A DNA stretch of 64,000 nt from Clostridia bacterium (lineage in GTDB: Bacteria; Bacillota; Clostridia; Christensenellales; Borkfalkiaceae), in NCBI GenBank assembly GCA_017407325.1, contig JAFQWV010000007.1:1-64000 (forward strand), read 5' to 3'. A program made the position numbers and the translations under genes. Below, one piece after another: positions 25,788 through 34,539 of the stretch. Under the pieces are notes generated by a model. The model saw only the letters and a program-made list of their open reading frames with translations. It made no database searches and was not told the origin of the DNA. How positions within the stretch are numbered: position 1 is the stretch's first letter; the number at the start of each line of letters is the position of its first letter.

Positions 25788-25825
25788 GATTTGCAATAAA
25801 ACTATTTTTTGTATTTTCATACGTA

Positions 25826-26086
25826 TTAGTTTTTGTTTTCCTGTTTTTTCTTGTACGCAATTAAAGCGCAAGCAAGTTGGTCTGGACAAGACGTGTTTCC
25901 TTTACACTTAATACCTTGTAAAAGTGAAATAACTTCATCGATATTTTTACCTTCAACGAGTCTTGAAACGCCTTGTAAATTTCCACTGCAGCCACCGATA
26001 AATTTAACGTTTGTAACGCGCATATCGTCGGTTACGTCAAATAAAATTTGTCTTGAACAAGTTCCTTTGTTAATGTAAGTTTGCAT
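25826..26086 (-). CDS. TSCPD-domain protein (TIGR03905 type)
   Basis: The 86-residue protein matches the small stand-alone TSCPD family: a cysteine near the N-terminus (GTCSRQI), FIGGCSGNLQGVSRLVEG, and KGNTSCPDQLACAL near the end, where the conserved Thr-Ser-Cys-Pro-Asp motif gives the family its name. The same domain occurs at the C-terminus of some ribonucleotide reductases, where it may bind metal or control the enzyme. It is 13 bases from the upstream DUF4364 gene, so the two form an operon. Confidence 0.8.
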   Translation of the reverse strand: MQTYINKGTCSRQILFDVTDDMRVTNVKFIGGCSGNLQGVSRLVEGKNIDEVISLLQGIKCKGNTSCPDQLACALIAYKKKQENKN

Positions 26087-26099
26087 AAAAGTAATCTCC

Positions 26100-26624
26100 T
26101 TAATCTACTAATGTTTCGTATATAGTGGTATAGGCGGTTTCCGCTTTATCAGGCCACTTTTTGTAAATATTATTTGCTATTTGTTTGTTTGGGACGACGA
26201 ATTTTAGTTCAAGTTGAACACCTGTCTGTTCCAAAATTCTAAGAAGTACCGTATAAGTTCGGTCCTTATTCATAAAGTAGTCGGCAACGAATTCCTGCTT
26301 TTTTCGATATCTCGTTCGGTTGGCTTTTACGAACTGAGAAATTTTTTCACGGGTTGACGACGGGATATTTACGAAAAAGTCTGCAAGACAAACTCTGCCG
26401 TCTGCCGTTATCGAGTAAAGTGGGTTATTAGTGTCGGTTATTTTACAAATGAATGAAGTTTCTAAAAGCTGAGAAATAGTCGGGTTGCAATCCATAGGGC
26501 TTATCCAGTCGTTTGCCGAGCAACACATCTCAAAAATCGTACTTTCCGATATAGGCACTTCCATCTTGTCGAATACGAACAAAAGTATTAACTTGTTAAG
26601 TAAGGCATCGCCCTTTATCGGCAT
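26100..26624 (-). CDS. DUF4364 family protein (winged-helix-like)
   Basis: The 174-residue protein has the family start (LLNKLILLFVFDKMEVPISESTIFEMC), a winged-helix-like N-terminal half (residues 5-85) with an SITADGR wing, and a second alpha/beta half (SSTREKISQFVKANRTRYRKKQEFVADYF...). DUF4364 proteins are common in Clostridia and are of unknown function, presumably regulatory. It is the first gene of the two-gene minus-strand operon. Confidence 0.75.
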   Translation of the reverse strand: MPIKGDALLNKLILLFVFDKMEVPISESTIFEMCCSANDWISPMDCNPTISQLLETSFICKITDTNNPLYSITADGRVCLADFFVNIPSSTREKISQFVKANRTRYRKKQEFVADYFMNKDRTYTVLLRILEQTGVQLELKFVVPNKQIANNIYKKWPDKAETAYTTIYETLVD

Positions 26625-26755
26625 AGTAACACTCCGCTTGCACTAAAATTTTAGTGCTATTGGTTTAAATTGCTTAATTTTATTAAAAAATTTAATAAAG
26701 TATATAAATTATAAACAAATTTTTTATAAAAAGTCAATAGTTTTGTTAAATTAAA

Positions 26756-26784
26756 TTGAAAAACAGAATAAATTGTGTTATAAT
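26756..26784 (+). promoter_or_regulatory. Promoter of the 26846 gene
   Basis: TTGAAA and TATAAT lie 17 bases apart. A small ACCAC...GTGGT hairpin lies in the leader before the AGAAGG ribosome-binding site. Confidence 0.65.
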
Positions 26785-26845
26785 AGGTATGCGTACCACA
26801 ATAGGTCGTGGTGGGTGAAAATCTTTTTTGGGGCAGAAGGATAAA

Positions 26846-27601
26846 ATGTTATCGAGAGAGCAATCGGTTGCTAACTTTACTAAAAATATTGACGAGCTTA
26901 TTGGCTCGAACTATATCTTGGCAGCTAAAAAGATATCCGTACTTTTAAAAGGTATATCGTCATCAAAAATGTTTTTTGAGCTTTTTGAGCATTGCACAAG
27001 TGGATTTAACTATCAAGACGTAAAACGCCGTGCAATCTTAAAGGGCGCATCGTACGGTGGCGGTAGGTTTGTTATGCCTAAAGACAGTCGCTCGATAATT
27101 GCTTTCGTGTTCCTGCTTTTGTACGAGATCGACTCACAAGAGATGCAGCTTTTAGATCTTTTAGAAAAGTGTTTCTTTGAAGGTGGTTATAACGAAAGCT
27201 TTCATCGCTTTGCTAAAGAAGTGCTCGTTCCTTTTAAGACGGAAGTGCTTTTAACCGTTTCAAAAATTCTTGGCTCGACCAAGTACGATATGCAGGTTGT
27301 AGAAGTTAAAAAAGCCGAAAAACCCGTTTTAACTGACGACGAGTCAGCGCAAATTAAAAAACTGCTAAACGAAAGCAAAGCAATCATTTTGCAGTATAAA
27401 ATGGAAAGCAAGTTAAAAGCAGAGCTTCTAACTTTATACGACGATTTTACTAACGCCCTTTACGGAACTAGTAGTGAAAGACTGAAAATTTCTTTCTTAG
27501 GCTATAAGTATTCAACGCTTTACCACAGAAAGCTCGACGTGTCGGTTGGGGAGATTGAAAAGCTTTTGACAAGCTACGGTATTTTAGATGAATATGACTG
27601 A
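26846..27601 (+). CDS. Conserved-looking helical protein of unknown function
   Basis: I do not recognise this 251-residue protein. It is predicted mostly helical and cytoplasmic, with a glycine-rich break (KGASYGGGRFVMP, about residues 67-79) and a charged linker at about 155-170. ATG 26846 is chosen over TTG 26828 because AGAAGG is correctly spaced to it. It overlaps the start of the Nudix gene, so the two are probably translated together, which hints at a nucleotide-related or housekeeping role. Confidence 0.6.
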   Translation: MLSREQSVANFTKNIDELIGSNYILAAKKISVLLKGISSSKMFFELFEHCTSGFNYQDVKRRAILKGASYGGGRFVMPKDSRSIIAFVFLLLYEIDSQEMQLLDLLEKCFFEGGYNESFHRFAKEVLVPFKTEVLLTVSKILGSTKYDMQVVEVKKAEKPVLTDDESAQIKKLLNESKAIILQYKMESKLKAELLTLYDDFTNALYGTSSERLKISFLGYKYSTLYHRKLDVSVGEIEKLLTSYGILDEYD

Positions 27602-28121
27602 GAAAACCTTGTCGTCAAAGACGGTGTACGACGGTAAAATTATTAAGGTCGAGCTTGACGAAGTCGAGCTTTTAGACGGCTCGAAATCTTTTCGCGAAGA
27701 AGTAAAGCATTCAGGTGGAGCATGCGTTTTTTGCGCCCACAACGGAAAAATCCCACTCGTTTCCCAATTTCGCTACGCTTACAAAAAAGAAGTTTGGGAA
27801 ATTCCTGCTGGCAAACTTGAAAAGGGTGAAGACCCAAAAGCTTGCGCCCGTCGTGAACTTATTGAAGAAGTTGGGCTTGAGAGTGAAAATTTAACTTTAA
27901 TTTCAAAGCTTTATCCGTCACCGGGGTACACTAACGAAATAATTTATATCTATTTTGCCGATAATTGTAAGTATATCGGACAAAAGCTTGATAGTGGCGA
28001 ATTTTTAAAAGTAGAGTATTTTACGATATCCGAGCTTTTAGAAATGGCAAAGTCAGGTGAGATTTGCGATGCTAAAACTTTAGTTGCGATTTACGCTTAT
28101 GCAAATTCTTTAAAGAACTAA
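27588..28121 (+). CDS. Nudix hydrolase, ADP-ribose pyrophosphatase type
   Basis: The 177-residue protein has a complete Nudix box at residues 75-97 (GKLEKGEDP...RRELIEEVGLE) with the catalytic REL-EE pattern, and downstream SPGYTNEIIYIYFA, the proline and glutamate arrangement typical of ADP-ribose pyrophosphatases. It should hydrolyse ADP-ribose to AMP and ribose 5-phosphate. ATG 27588 overlaps the preceding gene by 14 bases; ATG 27594 is a possible alternative. Its 3' end overlaps the convergent membrane-protein gene by 12 bases. Confidence 0.85.
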   Translation: MNMTEKTLSSKTVYDGKIIKVELDEVELLDGSKSFREEVKHSGGACVFCAHNGKIPLVSQFRYAYKKEVWEIPAGKLEKGEDPKACARRELIEEVGLESENLTLISKLYPSPGYTNEIIYIYFADNCKYIGQKLDSGEFLKVEYFTISELLEMAKSGEICDAKTLVAIYAYANSLKN

Positions 28122-28445
28122 TCTAGTAGCGAAGAAGGCTGAAGTTTCGATTATAAAACCGAAGTTTTGCGAAAAGCAAGTTATTACGATATATGCGTTT
28201 ACAACTATCAAAACAGGCATTATAACCATTAAGAACAGACTTTGAAGTCTAAATTTAAAAATAAACATAGAAACGTATATAGCTAACGCACCTCCAAGTA
28301 GTCCTGCAATAAACAGCTTACCGTCTTTTACGGCGCATTCGTTCCCTTCATCAAAGCTTATCTTTTGCGAGCGTAAAAGTATGAAAGAATATACGTTTAT
28401 TGCTATTAAATATACGACTAATATAATTCTTACAAATGCTAACAT
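28110..28445 (-). CDS. Small membrane protein (DUF1294-like)
   Basis: The 111-residue protein has three or four hydrophobic helices. The central segment AGLLGGALAIYVSMFIFKFRLQ has the glycine-rich helix followed by a basic Arg/Lys pair that marks DUF1294 proteins. Function is unknown. It is convergent with and overlaps the Nudix gene. An ACATAC...GTATGT dyad lies over its start at 28442-28458. Confidence 0.6.
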   Translation of the reverse strand: MLAFVRIILVVYLIAINVYSFILLRSQKISFDEGNECAVKDGKLFIAGLLGGALAIYVSMFIFKFRLQSLFLMVIMPVLIVVNAYIVITCFSQNFGFIIETSAFFATRLVL

Positions 28446-28498
28446 ACGAAAAGTATGTGTAAAATAAAATAAAAAATTTAAGGGAAAACGAAAAACTT

Positions 28499-28963
28499 AT
28501 GAAATGTAGTTATTGCGGTTTTAAAGAAAGTAAGGTAATAGACTCGCGAGCAACTGAAGATGGCGAAACCATTAGAAGAAGGCGTGAGTGTATGCAGTGT
28601 GGAAAGCGTTTCACTACTTACGAAACGATAGAACTTACTCCGATTTTAGTCGTTAAATCAAACGGAACTCGGCAAGCTTTTGACGAGAGTAAAATTAAGT
28701 CGGGTATCGTTAAAGCGTGCGAAAAAAGACCTGTTCCTATGTATAAAATCGACAAGATTGTAGACGACATCAAAAAGCAAATTTACAACTCTATGGAGCA
28801 AGAAGTTTCGTCTAAGAAAATTGGCGAAATGGTAATGACTGCGCTTATGGACCTTGACGAGGTTGCATACGTTCGTTTTGCGTCGGTTTACCGTTCGTTT
28901 AAAGACGTTTCTAGCTTTATGAAAGAACTTGAAATGCTTACGAAAAAGGCAAAAAACAATTAA
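28499..28963 (+). CDS. nrdR: Transcriptional repressor NrdR
   Basis: The 154-residue product is a full-length NrdR, the ATP/dATP-sensing repressor of ribonucleotide reductase genes. It has the zinc ribbon with Cys3, Cys6, Cys31 and Cys34 followed by the [17 protein letters not shown] core, and an ATP-cone domain from about residue 50 ([20 protein letters not shown]) to 140. No nrd gene lies within the window, so its targets are elsewhere. It is separated by 13 bases from the next lipoprotein gene. Confidence 0.93.
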   Translation: MKCSYCGFKESKVIDSRATEDGETIRRRRECMQCGKRFTTYETIELTPILVVKSNGTRQAFDESKIKSGIVKACEKRPVPMYKIDKIVDDIKKQIYNSMEQEVSSKKIGEMVMTALMDLDEVAYVRFASVYRSFKDVSSFMKELEMLTKKAKNN

Positions 28964-28976
28964 AATAGGTGAAAAA

Positions 28977-29591
28977 ATGAAAAAAATTACTAAAATATTT
29001 GCGCTAATTTTGTCAATAGTTTTTCTTTTAGCGTTTTCAGCTTGTAATAAAACGAACGAAAATTCGTACAAAGGCTGGGAAATTATTGAAGAGAGAATTA
29101 ACGGCGTTGGCGATCAACTTGAGCATTATGCAGTTTTCAGAATTACAACGTCTGATAGCAACCGTAAATTAAAAGATTTATGGATAAATGCAAGTGGGTT
29201 AACAGATAAAAGCGTTACCTTTGAGTTTGCGTTTTCTAACTCTAGCTCACTTTCAAGCCCACTTGAAAAATCTGGCGAGGTAACTAAAGAGCAGGTTAAA
29301 GAAAACGACGGCTGGGTAAAGGTGTTAGACGGTGAAACGGAAATCGAATATTCGTATATCGAAGTTTACGTAACTCAAAATATGAATTTTAACGAAATGG
29401 TGCTAGTTTCAACGACTGGTAAAAAGTTGAATTTAACGTTAATTGAAACGGGCGCTCGTCCAAGCCGTGGTTCAAATTCGTTTAAGTATAAATATACACA
29501 AAACGAACTTGAGGCAAAACTTGAAGAAGGCGAAATGACTACTTCTAGCTTAAATCTTATTGACGAGCAAAGTAGACTTGTTTTAGATTAA
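28977..29591 (+). CDS. Lipoprotein of unknown function
   Basis: The 204-residue protein has a typical lipoprotein signal (MKKITKIFALIL...) with lipobox FSAC, then a beta-rich domain (WEIIEERINGVGDQLEHYAVFRI... IEYSYIEVYV), suggesting a jelly-roll or carbohydrate-binding-like fold. No known family is recognised. ATG 28977 is chosen; the frame is open upstream into nrdR but that would add a non-signal extension. Confidence 0.7.
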   Translation: MKKITKIFALILSIVFLLAFSACNKTNENSYKGWEIIEERINGVGDQLEHYAVFRITTSDSNRKLKDLWINASGLTDKSVTFEFAFSNSSSLSSPLEKSGEVTKEQVKENDGWVKVLDGETEIEYSYIEVYVTQNMNFNEMVLVSTTGKKLNLTLIETGARPSRGSNSFKYKYTQNELEAKLEEGEMTTSSLNLIDEQSRLVLD

Positions 29592-29613
29592 TTAAAAATC
29601 GGGGGATAAAAAA

Positions 29614-30081
29614 ATGAAGAAATTAACGAAAACACTTTTTGCGCTAATGCTTGCTTGTGTAGCACTATTTACGGTTTCTGCATGTACAAGCGAAAAGATT
29701 TTTGAAGTTGAAGGCTTGATGGTTTGTTTAGACACAACCTTTGAAGTCGTTGAAGGTCCAAATACAGTAAATATCGTTAGCGATCACGTTCAATTTGTTG
29801 CAATTAAAGAAGTGTACGATATTTTGTCAGAAGAGGTAAATCAATTTGCAGGTTCGTCAGAATATGCTGACGCAATAATCGCGCAAAACGGTTATAAAGC
29901 AGTACCAAAGGTGGTTAACGGCACTGCCCATTTCGAGTTCGACGACGACAATTATTATAACTATTTCGTAATTTTACGAAGCACCGACGCTTTCTGGACT
30001 TGTCAATTTAGATGTTCTTTGTCAGAAAAAGACAAGTACGCCTCTAAAATTAGCGAGTGGGCAGCTATGATTATTGCTTAA
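29614..30081 (+). CDS. Small lipoprotein of unknown function
   Basis: The 155-residue product has a lipoprotein signal (lipobox VSAC) and a small alpha/beta domain that ends FWTCQFRCSLSEKDKY...ISEWAAMIIA. The pattern recalls short DUF-type lipoproteins that detect or bind small ligands, but no assignment is possible. GGGGGA precedes the ATG, and it follows the other lipoprotein gene by 22 bases, so both are probably in one operon closed by the terminator at 30145. Confidence 0.7.
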   Translation: MKKLTKTLFALMLACVALFTVSACTSEKIFEVEGLMVCLDTTFEVVEGPNTVNIVSDHVQFVAIKEVYDILSEEVNQFAGSSEYADAIIAQNGYKAVPKVVNGTAHFEFDDDNYYNYFVILRSTDAFWTCQFRCSLSEKDKYASKISEWAAMIIA

Positions 30082-30144
30082 TAATTTAAATGCGTGTAAC
30101 GGCGCAATTTATAAAAATCTATATTGAATTTATTTAAATAATTA

Positions 30145-30175
30145 CCGCTTGCGGACTTTCCGCAAGCGGTTTTTT
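30145..30175 (+). terminator. Strong terminator after the lipoprotein pair
   Basis: An 11-bp stem CCGCTTGCGGA / TCCGCAAGCGG with a three-base loop and a T6 run. Confidence 0.92.
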
Positions 30176-30254
30176 ATGCAATAAACAGCATAAAACTTAA
30201 GGCGTATAAATATATTTATTTTAGAATAAAAAAAATCGTAATAATCGGTGGCAA

Positions 30255-32855
30255 ATGTATCATAATATCAGCACGGAAAACACGTTAAAAAAATTAGGCG
30301 TAAACAAAAATATCGGTTTAAAGAGCGTACAAGTATTAGAAAGTAGAAAAAAGTATGGCAAAAACGAAGTCAGTAAAAAGAAGCAAAAATCGCTTATAAA
30401 GCGCATAATCGACGCGCTTTTAGAGCCTATGATGATAATTTTACTTATTGCCGCAATGATAACTTTTGGGGTGAATTTAGGTAAAGCAATTTCCGGCGTA
30501 GGTGGTAATTTTTACGAGTGTTTAGGCATTTTTATCGCAATTTTCATATCCGTAAGCTTAACTGTAATAATGGAAGGGCGTTCAAAGCGCGCGTTTGAAA
30601 TGCTAAGTAAAATGTCAGATACGTCACTTGTAAAGGTATTGCGCGACGGCGAGTTTACCGTGATTGATAAGTCCGAGCTTGTCGTTGGTGATATTTTGAT
30701 AATTGAAGCAGGCGATAAAATCTCGGCTGACGCTAGGCTTATTTCAACTAATTACCTGAAGATTGACGAATCGACTTTAACGGGCGAAAGTAACACCGTT
30801 AATAAAAACGAAAATAAAATTCTTAAAGAAAACATAGCTTTAGCAGAGCGTGAAAACTGTGTTTATTCTGGAACTTACGTCGCTAGTGGCGACGGACTTT
30901 GCGTGGTAACGGCAGTTGGCGACAACGCAGAAATTGGCAAAATCGCAAGTCATTTATTGGCACAAGAAAGCATTTCTGCACCGCTTGAACAAAAGCTTGC
31001 AAGGCTTGGAAAAGTAATCTCTATAATCGGCGCAATAAGTGCGGCGTTTGTCTTTATTTTATCATTTATAAGATTGCTCGTTTTAGATAATGTAAGCTTC
31101 TTTTCCGTACAAGATATTTTTATCGAGTCGATCGTTTTAATCGTTGCAGCCGTTCCTGAAGGTTTGCCGTCAACAGTTGCAATTTCATTATCTTTGAACG
31201 TTATAAAGTTAGCAAAATCAAACGCGCTAATTAAAAAACTCGTCGCAACTGAAACGATAGGCGCTGTAAGCGTTATTTGCACGGATAAAACAGGCACTTT
31301 GACAGAGAATAAAATGACTGTCAGCGCGCTTTACAGTAACGGCGCGAAACTATTGGATGCCGAGTTTACTAACGAATTTATAAACCTTAACTGCGCTATA
31401 AATTCGACAGCAGAAATTATAAACGGAAAAGAGCAGGGTTCAAAGACCGAAACGGCGCTACTTTCAGCCCTTAAAAAATCTAAAATAAATTACTCGAAAT
31501 TAAGAAAACAATACGTAGTATTGTCTAAAATTCCGTTCTCGTCTGAAAAGAAGTTTATGCAGACGGAAATAAGCCACCCGCTAGGCAATATAATTTTAAC
31601 GAAAGGTGCGCCTGAATACATACTGAAAAACGCAAAGCTTAGCGAAGAAAAAAGACGGCTTATCGAGCACGAAATTGAAATGCACCAGATAGAGTCTAAG
31701 CGCGTTATTGCCTTTTCTCACACCCTAAACGGGGTGACGGTTTTTGACGGCTATTGCGTGCTTGAGGATAATTTAAGACCTGACGTTGAAAGGTCGGTTA
31801 AGGCTTGTGCTTTAGCAGGGGTTAAAGTCAAAATTTTAACGGGCGACAACCTTAGCACTGCGAAAAGTATTGCAAACAAATTGCAAATTGGCGACGGTTA
31901 CGGAAAAACCGTAACGGGCGACGAGATTGAAAATATGTCAATAGACGAACTTGCTAAAATCATTGACGGTATCTCAGTAGTTGCAAGAAGTACGCCAAGC
32001 GTAAAATTAAAAATTGTAAAAGCGTTGCAAAAACGGGGTGAAGTCGTTGCCGTCACGGGTGACGGCGTAAACGACGCGCCTGCCATAAAGAATGCAGACG
32101 TCGGAATTTCTATGGGTGACGGCGCAGACGTAACGAAAGAATCTGCCGATTTAATTTTGCTTGACAACGGGTTTTCAACGATACTACAAGCAATCAAGTT
32201 CGGTCGAAATATTTATAGAAATTTTCAGCGTTTTATAACCTTTCAACTGACTGTAAACTTGTCGAGTATGTGCATCATTATCGCGTTTTTAATACTCGGT
32301 ATGGAAAGTCCGTTTTCAAGCACGTGTCTGCTTTGGCTAAACGTAATAATGGACGGACCACTTGCTTTGTCGCTTGGCTTAGAGAGTGCATCAGATGACG
32401 TTTTAACCCAAAAACCGGTCAGTCGTAACGCAAATATTTTAAGCGCAAAAACCTTTTTGCAAATTGCAATAAGGGGCGCGTTGATTGCATTTATCGTAAC
32501 GCTACAAGAAATTTTCAACTTCTTAGGTTGCGATTTAACGCAAAAGCATACGGTAACTTTTGCGACTTTCGTCATTTTTCAACTGTTTAATGCAATAAAT
32601 TGCAGGGAAATACACGCAAAATCGTCATTAAAAGGGCTTTTTACCAATAAATTACTTGTGGTGTGTAGCGTTTTAACTTTTATTTTGCAAATAATAATCA
32701 CTGAATGCTTTACGGGCTTTTTCGATACCGTACCCTTAAATTTAGTGTTGTGGTGCAAAATAACGCTTTTAGGCTCGTTAATAGTAGCTTTTTCAGAACT
32801 GTATAAGCTTTGCTATCGAAAACTTAGTAAAAAATTCTCAAAACGTAGTTATTAA
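30255..32855 (+). CDS. Calcium-type P-type ATPase (P2 family)
   Basis: The 866-residue transporter shows the whole P-type ATPase order: N-terminal cation-ATPase domain, TGES (176-179) in the actuator domain, PEGLP (301-305) in M4, the phosphorylation site DKTGTLT with Asp344, KGAPE in the nucleotide domain, TGDN and GDGVNDAPA hinge motifs, and a C-terminal six-helix bundle. PEGLP is the calcium-ATPase version. It should export or extrude Ca2+ at ATP cost. A second, related pump begins at 63473. It is followed after three bases by the YtxC-like gene. Confidence 0.88.
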   Translation: MYHNISTENTLKKLGVNKNIGLKSVQVLESRKKYGKNEVSKKKQKSLIKRIIDALLEPMMIILLIAAMITFGVNLGKAISGVGGNFYECLGIFIAIFISVSLTVIMEGRSKRAFEMLSKMSDTSLVKVLRDGEFTVIDKSELVVGDILIIEAGDKISADARLISTNYLKIDESTLTGESNTVNKNENKILKENIALAERENCVYSGTYVASGDGLCVVTAVGDNAEIGKIASHLLAQESISAPLEQKLARLGKVISIIGAISAAFVFILSFIRLLVLDNVSFFSVQDIFIESIVLIVAAVPEGLPSTVAISLSLNVIKLAKSNALIKKLVATETIGAVSVICTDKTGTLTENKMTVSALYSNGAKLLDAEFTNEFINLNCAINSTAEIINGKEQGSKTETALLSALKKSKINYSKLRKQYVVLSKIPFSSEKKFMQTEISHPLGNIILTKGAPEYILKNAKLSEEKRRLIEHEIEMHQIESKRVIAFSHTLNGVTVFDGYCVLEDNLRPDVERSVKACALAGVKVKILTGDNLSTAKSIANKLQIGDGYGKTVTGDEIENMSIDELAKIIDGISVVARSTPSVKLKIVKALQKRGEVVAVTGDGVNDAPAIKNADVGISMGDGADVTKESADLILLDNGFSTILQAIKFGRNIYRNFQRFITFQLTVNLSSMCIIIAFLILGMESPFSSTCLLWLNVIMDGPLALSLGLESASDDVLTQKPVSRNANILSAKTFLQIAIRGALIAFIVTLQEIFNFLGCDLTQKHTVTFATFVIFQLFNAINCREIHAKSSLKGLFTNKLLVVCSVLTFILQIIITECFTGFFDTVPLNLVLWCKITLLGSLIVAFSELYKLCYRKLSKKFSKRSY

Positions 32856-32858
32856 AAT

Positions 32859-33587
32859 ATGGAACAGACTTTACTTTTTGCCGACTTAGAAAGCAATGAA
32901 ACAAATATAGATTACATTAAAAACTGCATATCTGACACCGTCAACAAGCTTGGTGGAAAGCTTAATAAAGACTTATCCAGAAAACGGGCAGAGCTAACCT
33001 TAACTTTAGACGACGCGTCGTTAAAATTTATAATCCCACCACTTGAAGATAAGGTTGCCGACGTTATTGCAGTGAATTATAAATACAACTTTTTCAAAAG
33101 CTTTTTGCGAACTAAAGGGCTTGACGAGCTTGAATACGAACTATTACTTTGCGCTTTAATTTCTGCCGACATTGACGAAGATAAGCGATATATTCGCGCA
33201 AAAATCAGAAAAAGTACTACTTATTCTATCGACGGAATTTATAACTTTACTTTAAAGCCCTTAAAGGAAAAGTGGCGCGAAGTCGTAAGTTTTATCCCAA
33301 GCTATTTTTCGTACGAAGAACTTAAAGAGTTCGTCAATTATCTTGTCAAAGAAAAGACGGGTAGGCGCGTTTTCGTTGACGGTGACAAAGTTTACGATCG
33401 CCGTTTTTCTAGGCTAAACCGAGTAAGACTTACCGATTTTAATAAAGCTTGTGTTTTAAGAGAAGTCATTTTATCAAACTCTGGCGAAGTAGAACTGCTA
33501 ACAAAGCAATCTCAAAAAGAAGAGATTTATCTAAAAGATTTTTTTGGCGACAAAATATTTTTCCGAAAAAGCTATTTTGAAGAATAA
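32859..33587 (+). CDS. YtxC-like putative sporulation protein
   Basis: The 242-residue protein is helical and soluble. Length, layout (IPSYFSYEELKEFVNYLVKEKTGR near residue 145) and its place just upstream of thrS, as with ytxC in Bacillus subtilis, suggest the YtxC family, a putative sporulation protein of unknown function. It starts three bases after the ATPase stop, so it is translationally coupled to it. The similarity call is from memory of the family and should be treated as moderate. Confidence 0.5.
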   Translation: MEQTLLFADLESNETNIDYIKNCISDTVNKLGGKLNKDLSRKRAELTLTLDDASLKFIIPPLEDKVADVIAVNYKYNFFKSFLRTKGLDELEYELLLCALISADIDEDKRYIRAKIRKSTTYSIDGIYNFTLKPLKEKWREVVSFIPSYFSYEELKEFVNYLVKEKTGRRVFVDGDKVYDRRFSRLNRVRLTDFNKACVLREVILSNSGEVELLTKQSQKEEIYLKDFFGDKIFFRKSYFEE

Positions 33588-33846
33588 AAATTGATGAATT
33601 GCAAAACTAAATTTTGCATAAATTGACGGCGAGCCGTCATAAATTGAACGCCACTTGCGTTCATAAATTGCAACCGATGGTTGCATATAAGTCGAGAACG
33701 CTTTGCGTTCCGAACAAAATTATATTATATAATTATTTAATCCGCTATGCAAAAACTTGCTTTTTGCAATTTATGAAAGTTGCAAACTTTCAATTTATGC
33801 GCCTAAAGCGCAATTTATGAAAACGCCAGTTTTCAATTTATCTTTC
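33588..33846. repeat. Hairpin-array element with inverted linkers (array C)
   Basis: The left arm has stems GCAAAA/TTTTGC, ACGGC/GCCGT, GAACGC/GCGTTC and GCAACC/GGTTGC joined by ATAAATTG. The core (AAGTCGAGAACGC...GCGTTC) is short. The right arm has stems GCAAAAA/TTTTTGC, GAAAGTT/AACTTTC, GCGC/GCGC and GAAAAC/GTTTTC joined by CAATTTAT, the exact reverse complement of the left linker. Confidence 0.8.
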
Positions 33847-33896
33847 AATAAATAGTTTTATTTTTTAATAAAATTACATTAAATTGCTAATTTCAC

Positions 33897-33924
33897 TTGA
33901 CAAATTTTTTACTTGTTATATAAT
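33897..33924 (+). promoter_or_regulatory. Promoter of the thrS T-box transcript
   Basis: TTGACA and TATAAT lie 16 bases apart, directly after array C and upstream of the T-box. Confidence 0.75.
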
Positions 33925-33944
33925 AGGTTTACAAACTTAATTTT

Positions 33945-34160
33945 TGCGTAGAAAAAAGACAAGTAGCGTTGAATACTACACCCAGAGAGAGTCGCCGTTT
34001 GGCTGGAAGCGACTTGTGCAAGGTCAATTTGTGAAACCACTTTTAGAGCAAAATGCAAGCGCATGCAAATTGCGCAAATTAAGGCAAGGTATATTTTTAC
34101 TTTGTGAATTAAGGTGGAACCGCGATGATAAAATCGTCCTTATTTTAAGGACGATTTTTA
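33945..34160 (+). promoter_or_regulatory. T-box riboswitch for thrS (specifier ACC)
   Basis: The leader has the Stem I features AAGTAG, AGAGAG and GGCTGGAAGC, the specifier-loop signature GTGAA followed by ACC (34036-34038, a threonine codon), the T-box core AAGGTGGAACCGCG (34111-34124), and a terminator with stem AAATCGTCCTT / AAGGACGATTT and T-run (34131-34160). Uncharged tRNA-Thr would stabilise the antiterminator and allow thrS transcription. It is unusual that thrS starts some 380 bases downstream, with array D in between. Confidence 0.9.
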
Positions 34161-34164
34161 TAAT

Positions 34165-34530
34165 GAAATGAAAAGCTTAAGACTTTTCGTGAAATTGCTC
34201 CTTGTCGGTCGCAGTGAAATTTTTGCTTACTTTACGCGTAAGCAAAAGTGAAATTCAACTTTCTTCAAAAGTTGAGTTGTGGTCGTGAACGCTTATGCGT
34301 TCCGTGATTAACATATAATTTTTTCTAATGACTGAAAATTATATAATTTGCTGGCAGTTTTTAGCAAAAAACTGCGCGACCTTTATGCAAGTTAAACTTG
34401 CTATCGAGCGAAATTTATTTCGCATATCGAGCAACCTTTAGGTTGCATATCGAGTTGCGCAAGCAACATATCGCGCAAAACGGTGTTTTGCAAATCATGA
34501 AAACCATTGGTTTTCAAATCATTAAAAGAA
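34165..34530. repeat. Hairpin-array element with core, between T-box and thrS (array D)
   Basis: Left-arm hairpins (GAAAAG/CTTTTC, GCTCC.., GCTTACTT..AAGC, CAACTTT/AAAGTTG) use linker GTGAAATT. The core is GTGGTCGTGAACGC / GCGTTCCGTGATTAAC, an AT-rich dyad, GGCAGTTTTT/AAAAACTGC and GCGACCTTTATGC. The right arm uses ATATCGAG and then AAATCATG, with stems GCAAGTT, CGAAAT, GCAACC, TTGCG, GCAAAAC and GAAAACC. It ends just before the thrS ribosome-binding site. Confidence 0.78.
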
Positions 34531-34539
34531 GGTGTTTGT

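Noticed and set aside
33960..33990. TAC or ACT in GAATACTACACC as T-box specifier
   Set aside because: That part belongs to the lower 5' side of Stem I; the GTGAA-ACC-A signature at 34031-34039 is the specifier loop and fits the downstream thrS.
33614..34171. Short open frames at 33614-33820 and 33944-34171
   Set aside because: They lie wholly in array C and in the T-box leader; their composition follows the repeats and no ribosome-binding site is present.
34507..34539. Upstream TTG start for thrS
   Set aside because: It lies in the last hairpin of array D; ATG 34540 has a ribosome-binding site and fits the family.
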